A DNA stretch of 64,000 nucleotides. Source: Lachnospiraceae bacterium (GTDB lineage Bacteria > Bacillota > Clostridia > Lachnospirales > Lachnospiraceae). Position 1 is the stretch's first letter, and every line of letters begins with the position of its first letter. Both the position numbers and the translations under genes were made by a program. The stretch covers positions 248,001 through 312,000 of the forward strand of contig JAEDCQ010000002.1 of NCBI GenBank assembly GCA_016294075.1, written 5' to 3'. Shown here piece by piece: positions 16,400 through 25,800 of the stretch. A model generated the notes under the pieces. That model made no database searches and was not told the DNA's origin. It saw only the letters and a program-made list of their open reading frames with translations.

Positions 16400-16428
16400 T
16401 TGTTATACATGGTAAAAAAGCATATAAT
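16400..16428 (+). promoter_or_regulatory. sigma-A type promoter for the 61-residue gene
   Basis: TTGTTA (16400-16405), a 17-base spacer and TATAAT (16423-16428) place the start of transcription near 16435, about 78 bases before ATG 16513. Confidence 0.65.
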
Positions 16429-16512
16429 AATAGTGTAAATACTTATTCCCTGTACCAAAGATAAAGAAATTAGATACTGCAGTGGCAGGGAAAAGGAGAG
16501 AAGGTAATCAAT

Positions 16513-16698
16513 ATGTGCAAAGGTCTTGAAGGATATGGGGAAAAAGAACGTGCAGAAGGACGTGCAGAAGGACGTGCAGAAGGAGTTTTAACAACGTTAG
16601 TGGAACTTGTGCAGAAAGGGCTTCTCGCTGTTAAGGACGCAGCTGCACAGGCTGGAATGTCTCCGGAAGAATTTCAGGAGAAAATGCAGAAAATGTAA
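16513..16698 (+). CDS. small protein with GRAE repeats, similar to the tail of Rpn/PD-(D/E)XK proteins
   Basis: A 61-residue protein: MCKGLEGYGEKE, then ERAEGRAEGRAEG (an eight-base-register direct repeat, cgtgcagaagga, three times), then VLTTLVELVQKGLLAVKDAAAQAGMSPEEF. This layout matches the C-terminal tail of Rpn-family PD-(D/E)XK nuclease/transposase proteins, but no nuclease domain precedes it. Stand-alone tails of this kind appear in Lachnospiraceae with their own promoter. A good promoter, a ribosome site and a terminator suggest it is expressed. Function unknown. Confidence 0.6.
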   Translation: MCKGLEGYGEKERAEGRAEGRAEGVLTTLVELVQKGLLAVKDAAAQAGMSPEEFQEKMQKM

Positions 16699-16710
16699 AA
16701 TGTATGAAGA

Positions 16711-16740
16711 AGGCTTACCCAAATGGTAGGCTTTCTTTTT
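16711..16740 (+). terminator. rho-independent terminator
   Basis: A 9-bp stem with G-U pairs (16711-16719 with 16725-16733) is followed by TCTTTTT, 13 bases after the stop of the 61-residue gene. Confidence 0.75.
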
Positions 16741-16865
16741 AGGTTGCCAACATTTACACAGCGATGCGGAAGTATAGGTGTGGTTTTTGTTTATAATTAT
16801 CTGGCGAATCAACGGATAATACTATATAATAGTATAGAGTTAGTATTATTTCCGAGGTAACTACC

Positions 16866-17987
16866 ATGACAGTCGACAGAATTATTATCGGAGCAGGATT
16901 ATACGGACTTTATGCCGCGCTCTTTTGTGCAAAACAGGGGGAGCGCGTATTTGTCGTGGAAAAAGATCCTGCCCCGTTTATGCGTGCAACGTATATCAAT
17001 CAGGCACGTGTGCATATGGGATATCATTATCCACGCTCTTTATCCACCGCGGTAAAATCAGCAGGTTATTATAATCGTTTTCATGAGGATTATGGATTCT
17101 GTATCCACGATCAGTTTGAACAGATTTATGCGACGTCATCGCAGTTTTCGTGGACAAATGCAAACGAGTTCGTGAAATTCTGTAAGGATGCGGATATTTT
17201 TTGCGAACCGGTCAATCCGTCAAGATATTTTAAAGAAGGATTTTGTGACGGTGCATTTTTAACGCGTGAGGATACTTATGATGCGATGATTCTGCGTGAT
17301 TATTTTGTGGAAGAATTAAGAAAATTTGCAAATGTAACGATTTGTTATAAGGCGGAAATTGTGGCTGTTAAGAAAGAAGCGCATTGTTATCGAATTGAAC
17401 TTCAAAACGGTGATTCTGTAGAAAGTGAGTTTGTGCTGAATGCAACGTATGCGTCCGTCAATCAAATTCAGAATATGCTCTCATTTGAACCCTTCCGGAT
17501 TAAGTATGAGCTTTGCGAAATCATTCTTTGTGAGACTTCGGAAGAATTAAAAAACATCGGTTTTACGGTAATGGACGGACCGTTTTTTTCCATCATGCCA
17601 TTCGGACGGACAGGTATGCACAGTCTGACCTCGGTAACATTTACTCCGCATGATGTAAGCTTTGAGGAAACACCGCAGTTTGCCTGTCAGACAAGAAGCG
17701 AAGGCTATTGCAACAGTAAACAGTTAGGAAATTGCAACGAGTGTAAGGCAAAGCCTGTCAGCGCGTGGCCGTATATGTCATCTCTGGCAAGAAAATATAT
17801 GAGAGAGGAATTCGGATTTACTTATCAGAAATCGCTTTATTCGATGAAGCCGATCTTAAAGACAACGGAAATTGATGATTCCAGACCGACTGTTATTAAG
17901 ACCTTTAGTAAGGAACCGACCTTTATCAGCGTATTATCGGGTAAAATTAATACGGTGTATGATTTGGATGAGTTTTTAAAGAAATAG
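16866..17987 (+). CDS. FAD-dependent oxidoreductase (DAO-like)
   Basis: A 373-residue protein with an N-terminal Rossmann fold: DRIIIGAGLYGLYAA (G9-x-G-x-x-G14) and an acidic strand end VVEKD. It resembles D-amino-acid-oxidase-like flavoproteins. A late cluster of cysteines (CNSKQLGNCNEC, about 277-288) may bind a metal, which is unusual for the family. It is the first gene of a plus-strand set with two glycosyltransferases, an SDR and an isomerase, so it probably oxidises a sugar or lipid-linked sugar used in a surface glycan. GAGG precedes ATG 16866 at nine bases. The substrate cannot be inferred. Confidence 0.7.
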   Translation: MTVDRIIIGAGLYGLYAALFCAKQGERVFVVEKDPAPFMRATYINQARVHMGYHYPRSLSTAVKSAGYYNRFHEDYGFCIHDQFEQIYATSSQFSWTNANEFVKFCKDADIFCEPVNPSRYFKEGFCDGAFLTREDTYDAMILRDYFVEELRKFANVTICYKAEIVAVKKEAHCYRIELQNGDSVESEFVLNATYASVNQIQNMLSFEPFRIKYELCEIILCETSEELKNIGFTVMDGPFFSIMPFGRTGMHSLTSVTFTPHDVSFEETPQFACQTRSEGYCNSKQLGNCNECKAKPVSAWPYMSSLARKYMREEFGFTYQKSLYSMKPILKTTEIDDSRPTVIKTFSKEPTFISVLSGKINTVYDLDEFLKK

Positions 17988-18044
17988 GATGGGATATCTG
18001 TCGCGTAGCAGACGATACATTATGAAAAATAAGGAAACGAAACT

Positions 18045-18992
18045 ATGGCAAATAAAGAAACATTAGAAAAGAATTTTATATCTGCGGTTATCTATTTAAA
18101 CAGTGCGGAAAATAAACAGGAGCTGTCTGAATTTTTAGATAAGGTTCTGGATAATCTGCAGGAGCATTTTTTGCAGTTTGAATTAATCTGTGTAGATGAT
18201 GCATCACCGGCAGAGTATTTAAAATGTGTAAAAGACTGCAAAAGTAAATACGAACAGGTTTCCGTTACGATTCTGCATATGAGCCATTATCAGGGTATGG
18301 AAGTAGCAATGAATGCGGGACGGGATCTTGCAATCGGCGATTTTGTTATGGAGTTTGATGAGTGCTGCTACAATTTTGATGATTCGATGATTGAGCGTGT
18401 ATATGCGGAATGCCTAAAGGATTTTGATATTGTCTGCTGTGCGGATAAGACCAAAAATAAAAAGTCCTCGCAGGTATTTTATGGTCTGTTTAACCGGTTT
18501 TCGGGAATGGAATACAAATTGCAGTCCGATAATTTCCGCATTATTTCCAGACGAGGTATTAACCGGATTCAGTCGTTAAACCGTACAATTCCGTATCGTA
18601 AGGCATTGTATGCAAACTGCGGCCTGAAAATGAAGGTTTTGGAATATGAGCCAATCAGAAAATGCAGTTACCGGTATGATAAAAAGGCAAAAAAGAACAG
18701 GAGGACTCTTGCTGTAGATTCCCTTTTACTTTTTACGGATGTCGGATACCGCATTGCGGCATGGATGGCGGGACTTATGGCAGCCGTTATGGTGTTCAGT
18801 GCAATTTATGCCTTGGTAATATATCTGAGCGGAATTGCGATTGTAGGTTGGACAACGACCGTATTATTTTTGTCGTTTGCATTCTTTGGTTTATTTGTCA
18901 TTTTATCCATCGTAATAAAATATCTTTCCCTACTGCTTAATCTGACATTTAAGCGGCAGAGATACTTATTTAGTGGGATAGAGAAATTGTAA
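18045..18992 (+). CDS. membrane-anchored family 2 glycosyltransferase (GtrB/ArnC-like)
   Basis: The 315-residue protein has an N-terminal GT-A domain (FELICVDDASP with the donor-site D51-D52; MEFDECCYNFDD as the DxD-like region) and two C-terminal membrane helices at about 239-261 and 268-292. This layout is that of polyprenyl-phosphate glycosyltransferases such as GtrB, ArnC and DPMS, which load a sugar onto undecaprenyl phosphate in the cytoplasm. The lipid-linked sugar would then be flipped and used outside. The half-size EamA/SMR transporters at 39446-40161 could provide such a flippase. ATG 18045 follows AAGGAAACG. Confidence 0.75.
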   Translation: MANKETLEKNFISAVIYLNSAENKQELSEFLDKVLDNLQEHFLQFELICVDDASPAEYLKCVKDCKSKYEQVSVTILHMSHYQGMEVAMNAGRDLAIGDFVMEFDECCYNFDDSMIERVYAECLKDFDIVCCADKTKNKKSSQVFYGLFNRFSGMEYKLQSDNFRIISRRGINRIQSLNRTIPYRKALYANCGLKMKVLEYEPIRKCSYRYDKKAKKNRRTLAVDSLLLFTDVGYRIAAWMAGLMAAVMVFSAIYALVIYLSGIAIVGWTTTVLFLSFAFFGLFVILSIVIKYLSLLLNLTFKRQRYLFSGIEKL

Positions 18993-19069
18993 GGATAGAA
19001 TTATGTAAGGATACATAAGAACAAAACTACGTATTAATCGAACTACGCTGGGAAAGACGAGGAACTGTT

Positions 19070-20017
19070 ATGGAAACAAGTATGCTTGTGGGATACACCG
19101 GTTTTGTGGGCTCTAATATTGCCTCAAAATATGATTTTACATGGAAGATTAATTCAAAAAATAAAGAAGAGGCGTTTGCAAAAAAGCCCGATTTATTAAT
19201 ATATGCCGGGCTTCGCGCTGAAAAGTTCCTTGCAAACAAGGACCCGGAAGCGGACATGGCTGCTGTTATGGAGGCAATGGAACAGATAAAAAAGATAAAT
19301 CCGGGAAAGCTTGTTTTGATTTCCACAGTGGATGTGTATCAAAATCCGGTAAATGTGGATGAGGATACGGAGATTGACACAAAGGGGCTGCTTCCGTACG
19401 GAGCAAACCGTTATAAATTGGAACAGATGGTGCGTGAGGCATGGGAGGATGCTTTGATTATCCGCCTGCCGGGATTGTTTGGAAAGAATCTGAAAAAGAA
19501 TTTTATTTATGATTTTATTCATATCATTCCGGCTCTTTTGAGGGAGGAAAAATATCTGGAGTTATCGGCAAAAAGCAGCCTGATTGAGGAGGCATACAGA
19601 AAACTGAATAACGGCTTCTATCAGTGTATGGTAACAGAGAAGCAAAACAGAACGGCAAAAGAGGAGTACGCGGTAGAAGAACTGAAGCAGGAATTTATGA
19701 GCCTTGGGTTTTCGGCATTGAATTTTACCGACAGTCGCGGCGTGTTTCAGTTCTACAATCTTGCAAATTTGTGGGATGATATTCAGACGGCCGTTAAAAA
19801 TGATATCCGTTTGTTAAATATAGCAACAGAGCCTATCAGCGTTGCTGAAATATATAAGAAATTAACCGACAGAACATTTGAAAATGAGATTACACAAACT
19901 CCGCCGTTTTATGATTACCGTAGTAAGCATGCGGAATTGTTCGGGGGTAAAGACGGATATTTTGCGGATAAGAAAACAATCTTAAATGAGATTGTTGATT
20001 TTGTGAAACGAAGCTGA
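19070..20017 (+). CDS. SDR-family NAD-dependent epimerase/dehydratase-like protein
   Basis: A 315-residue extended short-chain dehydrogenase with VGYTGFVGSNIA near the N-terminus (G-x-x-G-x-x-G), LLIYAGLRAEKF in the position of the family's NLAA motif, and LISTVDVYQNP before a YGANRYKLE segment carrying the Y-x-x-x-K dyad. It is shorter and more diverged than GalE or RmlB and resembles RmlD-like reductases. It might supply the missing rmlD step of dTDP-rhamnose synthesis, but its setting between a GtrB-like enzyme and an isomerase suggests a separate sugar route. GAGGAACTGTT precedes ATG 19070. Confidence 0.7.
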   Translation: METSMLVGYTGFVGSNIASKYDFTWKINSKNKEEAFAKKPDLLIYAGLRAEKFLANKDPEADMAAVMEAMEQIKKINPGKLVLISTVDVYQNPVNVDEDTEIDTKGLLPYGANRYKLEQMVREAWEDALIIRLPGLFGKNLKKNFIYDFIHIIPALLREEKYLELSAKSSLIEEAYRKLNNGFYQCMVTEKQNRTAKEEYAVEELKQEFMSLGFSALNFTDSRGVFQFYNLANLWDDIQTAVKNDIRLLNIATEPISVAEIYKKLTDRTFENEITQTPPFYDYRSKHAELFGGKDGYFADKKTILNEIVDFVKRS

Positions 20018-20082
20018 CAGAAATTTTGGGAAATGATAGAAGGATTGGGAAATTTACTACTGGAAAGGGTTTTGGGTCGCAT

Positions 20083-20871
20083 ATGAAGCTTGCGGTATCG
20101 AATATAGCATGGACAAAAGAAAATGACGAAGAAATGTATGCGTTTCTTTCATCTGAAAAAATTGACGGATTGGAAATTGCACCTACCCGTATTTTTCCGG
20201 AAACACCTTATGAGAAATTAGAAGAAGCTTCTCTGTTTGCAGCGGAAATAAAGCGTGATTACGGACTTGTCATTCCATCCATGCAGTCAATCTGGTTTGG
20301 CAGAAGTGAGAACATTTTCTCTTCGCAGGAAGAAAGGAACGTGTTATCGGACTATACAAAAAAAGCAATCGATTTTGCCGCTGCAACAGGGTGTGGGAAC
20401 TTAGTATTCGGCTGCCCGCGAAACCGAACCCTTAAGGAAGAATCAGAGAAGAAATTGGCAGTTTTGTTTTTTGAAGAATTAGGAGAGTATGCTCATAGTA
20501 AAAACACGGTACTTTCTATGGAGGCAAACCCACCGATTTATAATACCAATTACTGTAATACAACATTGGAAGCGGTTGAACTGGTGAAAACAGTCGGCAG
20601 TAAGGGATTTTTGATTAATCTGGATGTCGGAACGATGATACAGAACGGGGAAGACCTCCATGTGGTGGAAGCAGCGCGGGAATGGATTCATCATGTGCAT
20701 ATCAGTGAGCCGGGACTTGCGATGATAAAGAATCGCCCTTTCCACAAAGAACTCGCAAAATATCTGAGAGAGACCGGTTATGACCGTTTTATTTCGCTTG
20801 AAGTCAAAACACAGGAAGACATACAGCTGCTGAAGGATGCAATGCATTACATGCGGGAGGTATTTGCATAA
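20083..20871 (+). CDS. sugar-phosphate isomerase/epimerase-like TIM-barrel protein
   Basis: A 262-residue protein of the xylose-isomerase-like TIM barrel family (AP endonuclease 2 fold). Typical features are KLAVSNIAW at strand 1, GLEIAPTRIF, VIPSMQSIWFG, LVFGCPRNR, LSMEANPP (a metal-binding Glu) and HHVHISEPG (His/Glu ligands). Members interconvert sugars or inositols using divalent metal. Family alignment favours ATG 20083 over a TTG at 20026, although the ribosome site (AAAGGG) is far away at about 14 bases. It is tightly coupled to the next gene (one base between). Confidence 0.7.
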   Translation: MKLAVSNIAWTKENDEEMYAFLSSEKIDGLEIAPTRIFPETPYEKLEEASLFAAEIKRDYGLVIPSMQSIWFGRSENIFSSQEERNVLSDYTKKAIDFAAATGCGNLVFGCPRNRTLKEESEKKLAVLFFEELGEYAHSKNTVLSMEANPPIYNTNYCNTTLEAVELVKTVGSKGFLINLDVGTMIQNGEDLHVVEAAREWIHHVHISEPGLAMIKNRPFHKELAKYLRETGYDRFISLEVKTQEDIQLLKDAMHYMREVFA

Positions 20872-20872
20872 T

Positions 20873-21664
20873 ATGTATTTTGAAAATATAACGGGTGTGC
20901 CTGCCTTTGAATGTAACGAATGGAAGGAAAAGGCAAAGGAATATTGTGTGTTGATTCCGATTATCAACGAGGGAGAGCGCATAAAAAAGGAACTGCAGAG
21001 AGCAAAAAAATATCATGTATCCGATGTGGCGGATATTGTTATCTGCGATGGAGATTCCACCGATGGCTGTACGGAAGAAAATTTGCTGCAAAGTCTGGAT
21101 GTCAATACGCTTCTTATCAAAAAAGGTCCCGGGAAGCAGGGAGCGCAGCTTCGCATGGGCTTTTGGTGGGCACTTAACAGAGGCTATAAAGGAATTATCA
21201 CAATCGATGGAAATAATAAGGACAGTATAGAGGATGTGCCTGCTTTTATTGAAAAGCTGAAGGAAGGATATGATTTTGTGCAGGGCTCCCGTTTTATAAA
21301 GGGCGGGCATGCCGTGCGGACACCGCTTATCCGACTTTTGTCTGTCCGCTTGCTGCATGCACCGGTTATCTCCATTACGGCAAAGCAGTGGTTTACGGAT
21401 ACAACAAATGCGTATCGTGCATATTCCGGGGAATATCTCACGCATCCAAAGGTACAGCCGCTACGTGATATTTTTATGACGTATGAACTGTTGGCATATC
21501 TTTCTGTCAGGGCATCACAGCTTGGAATGAAAGTATGTGAAATACCGGTTGACCGTGTATATCCCAAGATCGGAAAGACGCCGACAAAGATTTCCTTTTT
21601 TAAAGGAAACAGCGAGCTTTTGAAAATTTTATTTAAAAATTTAGTCGGAGCATATAATCCGTAG
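20873..21664 (+). CDS. family 2 glycosyltransferase
   Basis: A 263-residue GT2: EYCVLIPIINEGERI (about 24-37), DIVICDGDSTDGC (about 54-66), GPGKQGAQLRMGFWWAL and IITIDGNNKDSIED with the DxD-like site. It resembles DPM1/GtrB-type catalytic domains without the membrane helices of the 18045 enzyme. It ends the 16866-21664 operon, followed by a terminator, and probably transfers the sugar made by its neighbours. ATG 20873 lies one base after the previous stop; GGAGG is about 12 bases upstream. Confidence 0.75.
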   Translation: MYFENITGVPAFECNEWKEKAKEYCVLIPIINEGERIKKELQRAKKYHVSDVADIVICDGDSTDGCTEENLLQSLDVNTLLIKKGPGKQGAQLRMGFWWALNRGYKGIITIDGNNKDSIEDVPAFIEKLKEGYDFVQGSRFIKGGHAVRTPLIRLLSVRLLHAPVISITAKQWFTDTTNAYRAYSGEYLTHPKVQPLRDIFMTYELLAYLSVRASQLGMKVCEIPVDRVYPKIGKTPTKISFFKGNSELLKILFKNLVGAYNP

Positions 21665-21690
21665 GTACAGAGTAAGGAGTAGTTATTCTG

Positions 21691-21719
21691 AAAGAGGAGC
21701 ACTGTCTCCTCTTTATTTT
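21691..21719 (+). terminator. rho-independent terminator
   Basis: A 9-bp perfect stem (21691-21699 with 21706-21714) with a 6-base loop is followed by ATTTTG. It closes the operon 16866-21664. Confidence 0.8.
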
Positions 21720-21731
21720 GTGCTTTCCCTA

Positions 21732-21760
21732 TTTTCAAAATACAAAATAGCGTGTATAAT
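21732..21760 (+). promoter_or_regulatory. putative promoter for the epimerase gene
   Basis: TTTTCA (21732-21737), 17 bases, TATAAT (21755-21760). The start of transcription would be near 21767, about 85 bases before ATG 21852. Confidence 0.55.
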
Positions 21761-21851
21761 GTTTACATAATAATTTTCAACTCAGGATTTCATGCTTGGG
21801 GCAACAGGGTGTGAAAAAATGGATATTATAAAATATGAAGCCGGAGTAAAT

Positions 21852-22847
21852 ATGAATAATAAAAAACAGGAACAGGTTTATTTTATTACAGGGGCAGCAG
21901 GATTTATTGGGTTTTATCTGGCAAAGCGTCTTTTAGAAAGCGGAGCAGGGGTAGTCGGTCTTGATAATATGAATGATTATTATGAGGTTTCATTAAAAGA
22001 AGAGAGACTTCGTATCCTGAATAAATCAGAGGGATTTACTTTTATAAAAGGAGATTTGGCGGATAAAGAGACGGTAATGTCGATTTTTAAAAAGTACCGG
22101 CCGGATATTGTGGTTAATTTAGCGGCGCAGGCCGGTGTGCGTTACAGCATTGATAATCCGGATGCATATATCCAGTCGAATCTGGTCGGATTTTTTAATA
22201 TTCTGGAAGGCTGTCGTTATTATCCGGTAAAGCATCTGGTGTATGCTTCTTCCAGCTCTGTATATGGTGGCAATACAAAGGTGCCGTTTTGCGTGGAGGA
22301 TCAGGTAGACAGACCCGTAAGCTTATATGCGGCGACCAAAAAATCAAACGAATTGATGGCATATTCCTATAGTAAATTATATGGAATCAAATTGACTGGG
22401 CTCCGCTTCTTTACGGTATACGGGCCGATGGGACGTCCGGATATGGCGTATTTTAAATTTGCAAAAAAGATTATGAAGGGTGAACCGATTCAGATATATA
22501 ATAACGGTGATATGATGCGGGATTTTACCTATATTGATGATATTATTACAGGAGTGGTAAATATCTTGGAGCATCCTCCGAAAGCAGACGACTTGGGTGC
22601 ATATTATAAGATTTACAATATCGGAAATAACAAACCGGAAAAACTGATGGATTATATCTCTACGCTGGAAAAGTGTTTGGGCAGGGAAGCAAAGAAGGAA
22701 TTTCTGCCGATGCAGCCCGGAGATGTGTATCAGACATATGCGGATGTCAGCGATTTGATTCGGGATTTTGATTTTAAGCCGGATACCTCGATTGAAGAAG
22801 GCTTGAGCAGATTTGCTGAGTGGTTTTTAGAGTATTATAAGGACTAA
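21852..22847 (+). CDS. UDP-glucuronate/UDP-glucose 4-epimerase family protein
   Basis: A 331-residue extended SDR with ITGAAGFIG (NAD loop, G14-x-x-G-x-x-G20), VNLAAQAGVRYSIDNP (about 88-103), SSSSVYGG and the catalytic Y159-x-x-x-K163 in SLYAATKKS. AAQAGVRYSI and LRFFTVYGPMGRPDMA are typical of UDP-glucuronate 4-epimerases (CapI/LpsL/GAE), which make UDP-galacturonate. ATG 21852 has GGAG five bases upstream; longer frames to 21792 lack support. It is followed closely by the glucosaminidase gene. A GalE-type activity cannot be excluded. Confidence 0.8.
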   Translation: MNNKKQEQVYFITGAAGFIGFYLAKRLLESGAGVVGLDNMNDYYEVSLKEERLRILNKSEGFTFIKGDLADKETVMSIFKKYRPDIVVNLAAQAGVRYSIDNPDAYIQSNLVGFFNILEGCRYYPVKHLVYASSSSVYGGNTKVPFCVEDQVDRPVSLYAATKKSNELMAYSYSKLYGIKLTGLRFFTVYGPMGRPDMAYFKFAKKIMKGEPIQIYNNGDMMRDFTYIDDIITGVVNILEHPPKADDLGAYYKIYNIGNNKPEKLMDYISTLEKCLGREAKKEFLPMQPGDVYQTYADVSDLIRDFDFKPDTSIEEGLSRFAEWFLEYYKD

Positions 22848-22868
22848 TTGGCGGAAAGAAAGGTACAA

Positions 22869-25800
22869 ATGAACAGAAAAACTTGGAAGAAGGTAATTAT
22901 CTATTTATTATGTTTTGTCTACATATGGTCAACCCCTTTATCTGTTTATGCAGAAAACGGAAATGAACAGACGGTAGAAAAAGCAACAGAATATTTATCG
23001 CCTTACAATACAGCCGTTTCTAAACTGGATGAGCTACTTGGGGAAAAAGAAATATATGCATTGGTTTATCTGGCAGAAGCATATGCTGTGAAAGAAGAAC
23101 CGGATATATACAGTGAGACGTTGGCTTCTGTTGCATGCGGGCAGGAAGTTCAGATTACGGGTGTTTCTGAGGACAGTGGTCAGAACATTTGGTATGAAGT
23201 GTCATATGCATATGATGATGGAGAGATTAAGGGATATATTGAAAGAGGATATCTGGCTTTTTCAGATGAGCGCCTTTTAGAATGGGAGGCGGAATATGTA
23301 CAGAGCCGTGCGATGCGTCTATTTGCAAGAAGCAGAACCATTTCTTATCCGGACGTGGAACAGTTCCCGGAGTCTTATCGTGATGCACTGTATGAGCTTA
23401 AATCGATGCATCCGGATTGGACATTTGTAAAAATGAATACCGGAATTGATTGGAATTATGCAATTTCGGTTGAGTGTGAGGGTTCACGCAGTCTTATATG
23501 GGCGGCAAGTGCAAAAGAGTCATGGAAAAACGGGATGTATGATAAAAACTGGGCTTATTGTACACCCGGAATTGTAAAGTATTATTTTGACCCGCGAAAT
23601 TCTCTGACGGAGGAGGCAGTATTCCAATTTGAACATCTTGGGTTTAATGCATCCTGCAATACAGAGCAGACAACTCAGAAGGCAGTGGATAATACATTTA
23701 TGTCCGGTTTGATACCGGATACGACAAGAACCTATGCGAAGGTACTTACGGAAATAGGAGCGAATATCAATATCAGCCCGATTCTTCTTGCTTCAAGAAT
23801 CCGGCAGGAACAGGGAACCGGCGGAAATTCCCCGTTGATATCAGGAAAATATCCGGGATATGAAGGCTTATATAATTATTACAATATCGGTGCGACCGGC
23901 CAGACGACAGAGGCAATTGCGGTAAGCGGTCTTACAAAGGCACGGGAATTAGGCTGGACAGACCGTATAACAGCACTTTCAGGCGGAGCAACGTTTTTAC
24001 TTAAGAATTATATTAAGCGTGGCCAGGATACCTTATACCTTCAGAAGTTTGATGTAGACAGCCGGTATGACGGTGTACTGTGGCACCAATATATGCAGAA
24101 TATTCAGGCACCGACAACGGAGGCAAAATCTACTTATAATACATATAAGAAAACAGGATTGCTGAATGATATGCCATATGTATTCCGTATTCCCGTTTTC
24201 AATAATATGCCTGAGTATGCATGTGTTCAGCCGGGCAGCGAGGATAAGATTACGCTGAGTACGACTTCGTTAGAGAATCTTCCCGTTAATCAGACTGCAG
24301 TACTTACGACATATATCAACGGAGCGCAGAATACATCCGTAGCAATGCAGTTTACAAGCTCCGATACATCTGTTGCAAAAGTAGATGAAAATGGTGTGAT
24401 TACGGGTATTTCGCCGGGAACAGCGACAATCACCTGCAAGAAAAAAGAAAATCCGGATAGCGCAAATACGGTTACCTGTACGGTAAAGGTCGTGAAGGCA
24501 GATATCTCGATAGAGAATATTACTATTCCGAGCTTAGATGAGATTATCTATAGTCCTAATACGACTTTAAAGAATATTTCTTTACCGCAGGGATTTACAT
24601 GGGTGGATGAGTCAATTGTTCCGACTGTAGTAAATTCGGGTTATAGTGTCACATATAACCCTGACAGCAGTAAATACAACAGCTTTGTATTGACCCTGCC
24701 ATTAAAGGTAAAGAAGGCAGAAATAAATCAGTCGGATATTTCTTTACCGAAGAATCTGACGGCAACAGCCGGAGAACAGTTAAAATCAATTGCATTACCT
24801 TCCGGCTTTACATGGGAGGAACCGGATACTATACTGCCAAAGAAAACCGGTACCTACAGTTATAAGGCTTCCTATTGTCAGGATGTCGCAAATTATGAAA
24901 TTCTTACAGGAATTTCCTTATCGGTTACGATTGTGTGCAAAACGCATGAGTTTGGTGAGTGGACCGGCACACATGCGGATTGCGTAAATGACGGCAATTT
25001 GGTACGAAGCTGTGATATATGTGGAGAAAAAGAGGTTCTAAAGGAGGCTGCAAAAGGTCATACTTATGAAAGCAAGGTAACAAAACAGCCGACAACAACG
25101 TCTTCCGGTATACGTACCTTTACATGTAAGGAATGTAACGATACATATACAGAAGAGATTCCGAAATTGGAGGCTGCACATAAGCACAGCTATACGGAGA
25201 CCATTACAAAAGAAGCAACCTGTACACAGAAGGGCGAAAAAACATTTACCTGTTCCTGCAAGGATAGCTATAAGGAAACAATAGAAGCGTTGGGACATGA
25301 TATTGTGAATGGTGCATGCCAAAGATGTGAATATGTAGAGCCGTCATTGCCGAGCCATACGCATAGTTATACATCTTCTACCCAAACAGCAACCTGTACT
25401 AAGGCTGGAGTAATAATATATACCTGTAGCTGCGGCGACATGTATACCGAAGAAATCAAGGCGCTTGGCCATGATATGAAGAACGGCAAATGTACAAGGT
25501 GTGACTACACGGAAGTTCCGCCGGAAAATCCGCCGGCATCATCAGAGGCAGAGTCCAAACCGGAGACAAAACCTCAGCCAAGCGAATCTTCAAAGGAGGA
25601 AACGAAACCGGATAGCTCCAAAGAAGAGGCGAAGCCTTCCAATAATTCTTCCGGCTCCAATACGGCTTCAGCCGGTTCTTCTGAAAATAAAGAAGAACCG
25701 TCCGGTGAAATGCCGCAATCTCAGGCGCAACAGCAGAACAATTCGGCAACACCCGTACAAAGCGAAACCGGAAATAATCAGCAGAGTCAGACTGCATCAA

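Noticed and set aside
4473..16850. Prophage or integrative element
   Set aside because: No integrase, transposase, relaxase, structural phage gene or clear attachment repeats were seen. Only remnants and accessory genes are present.
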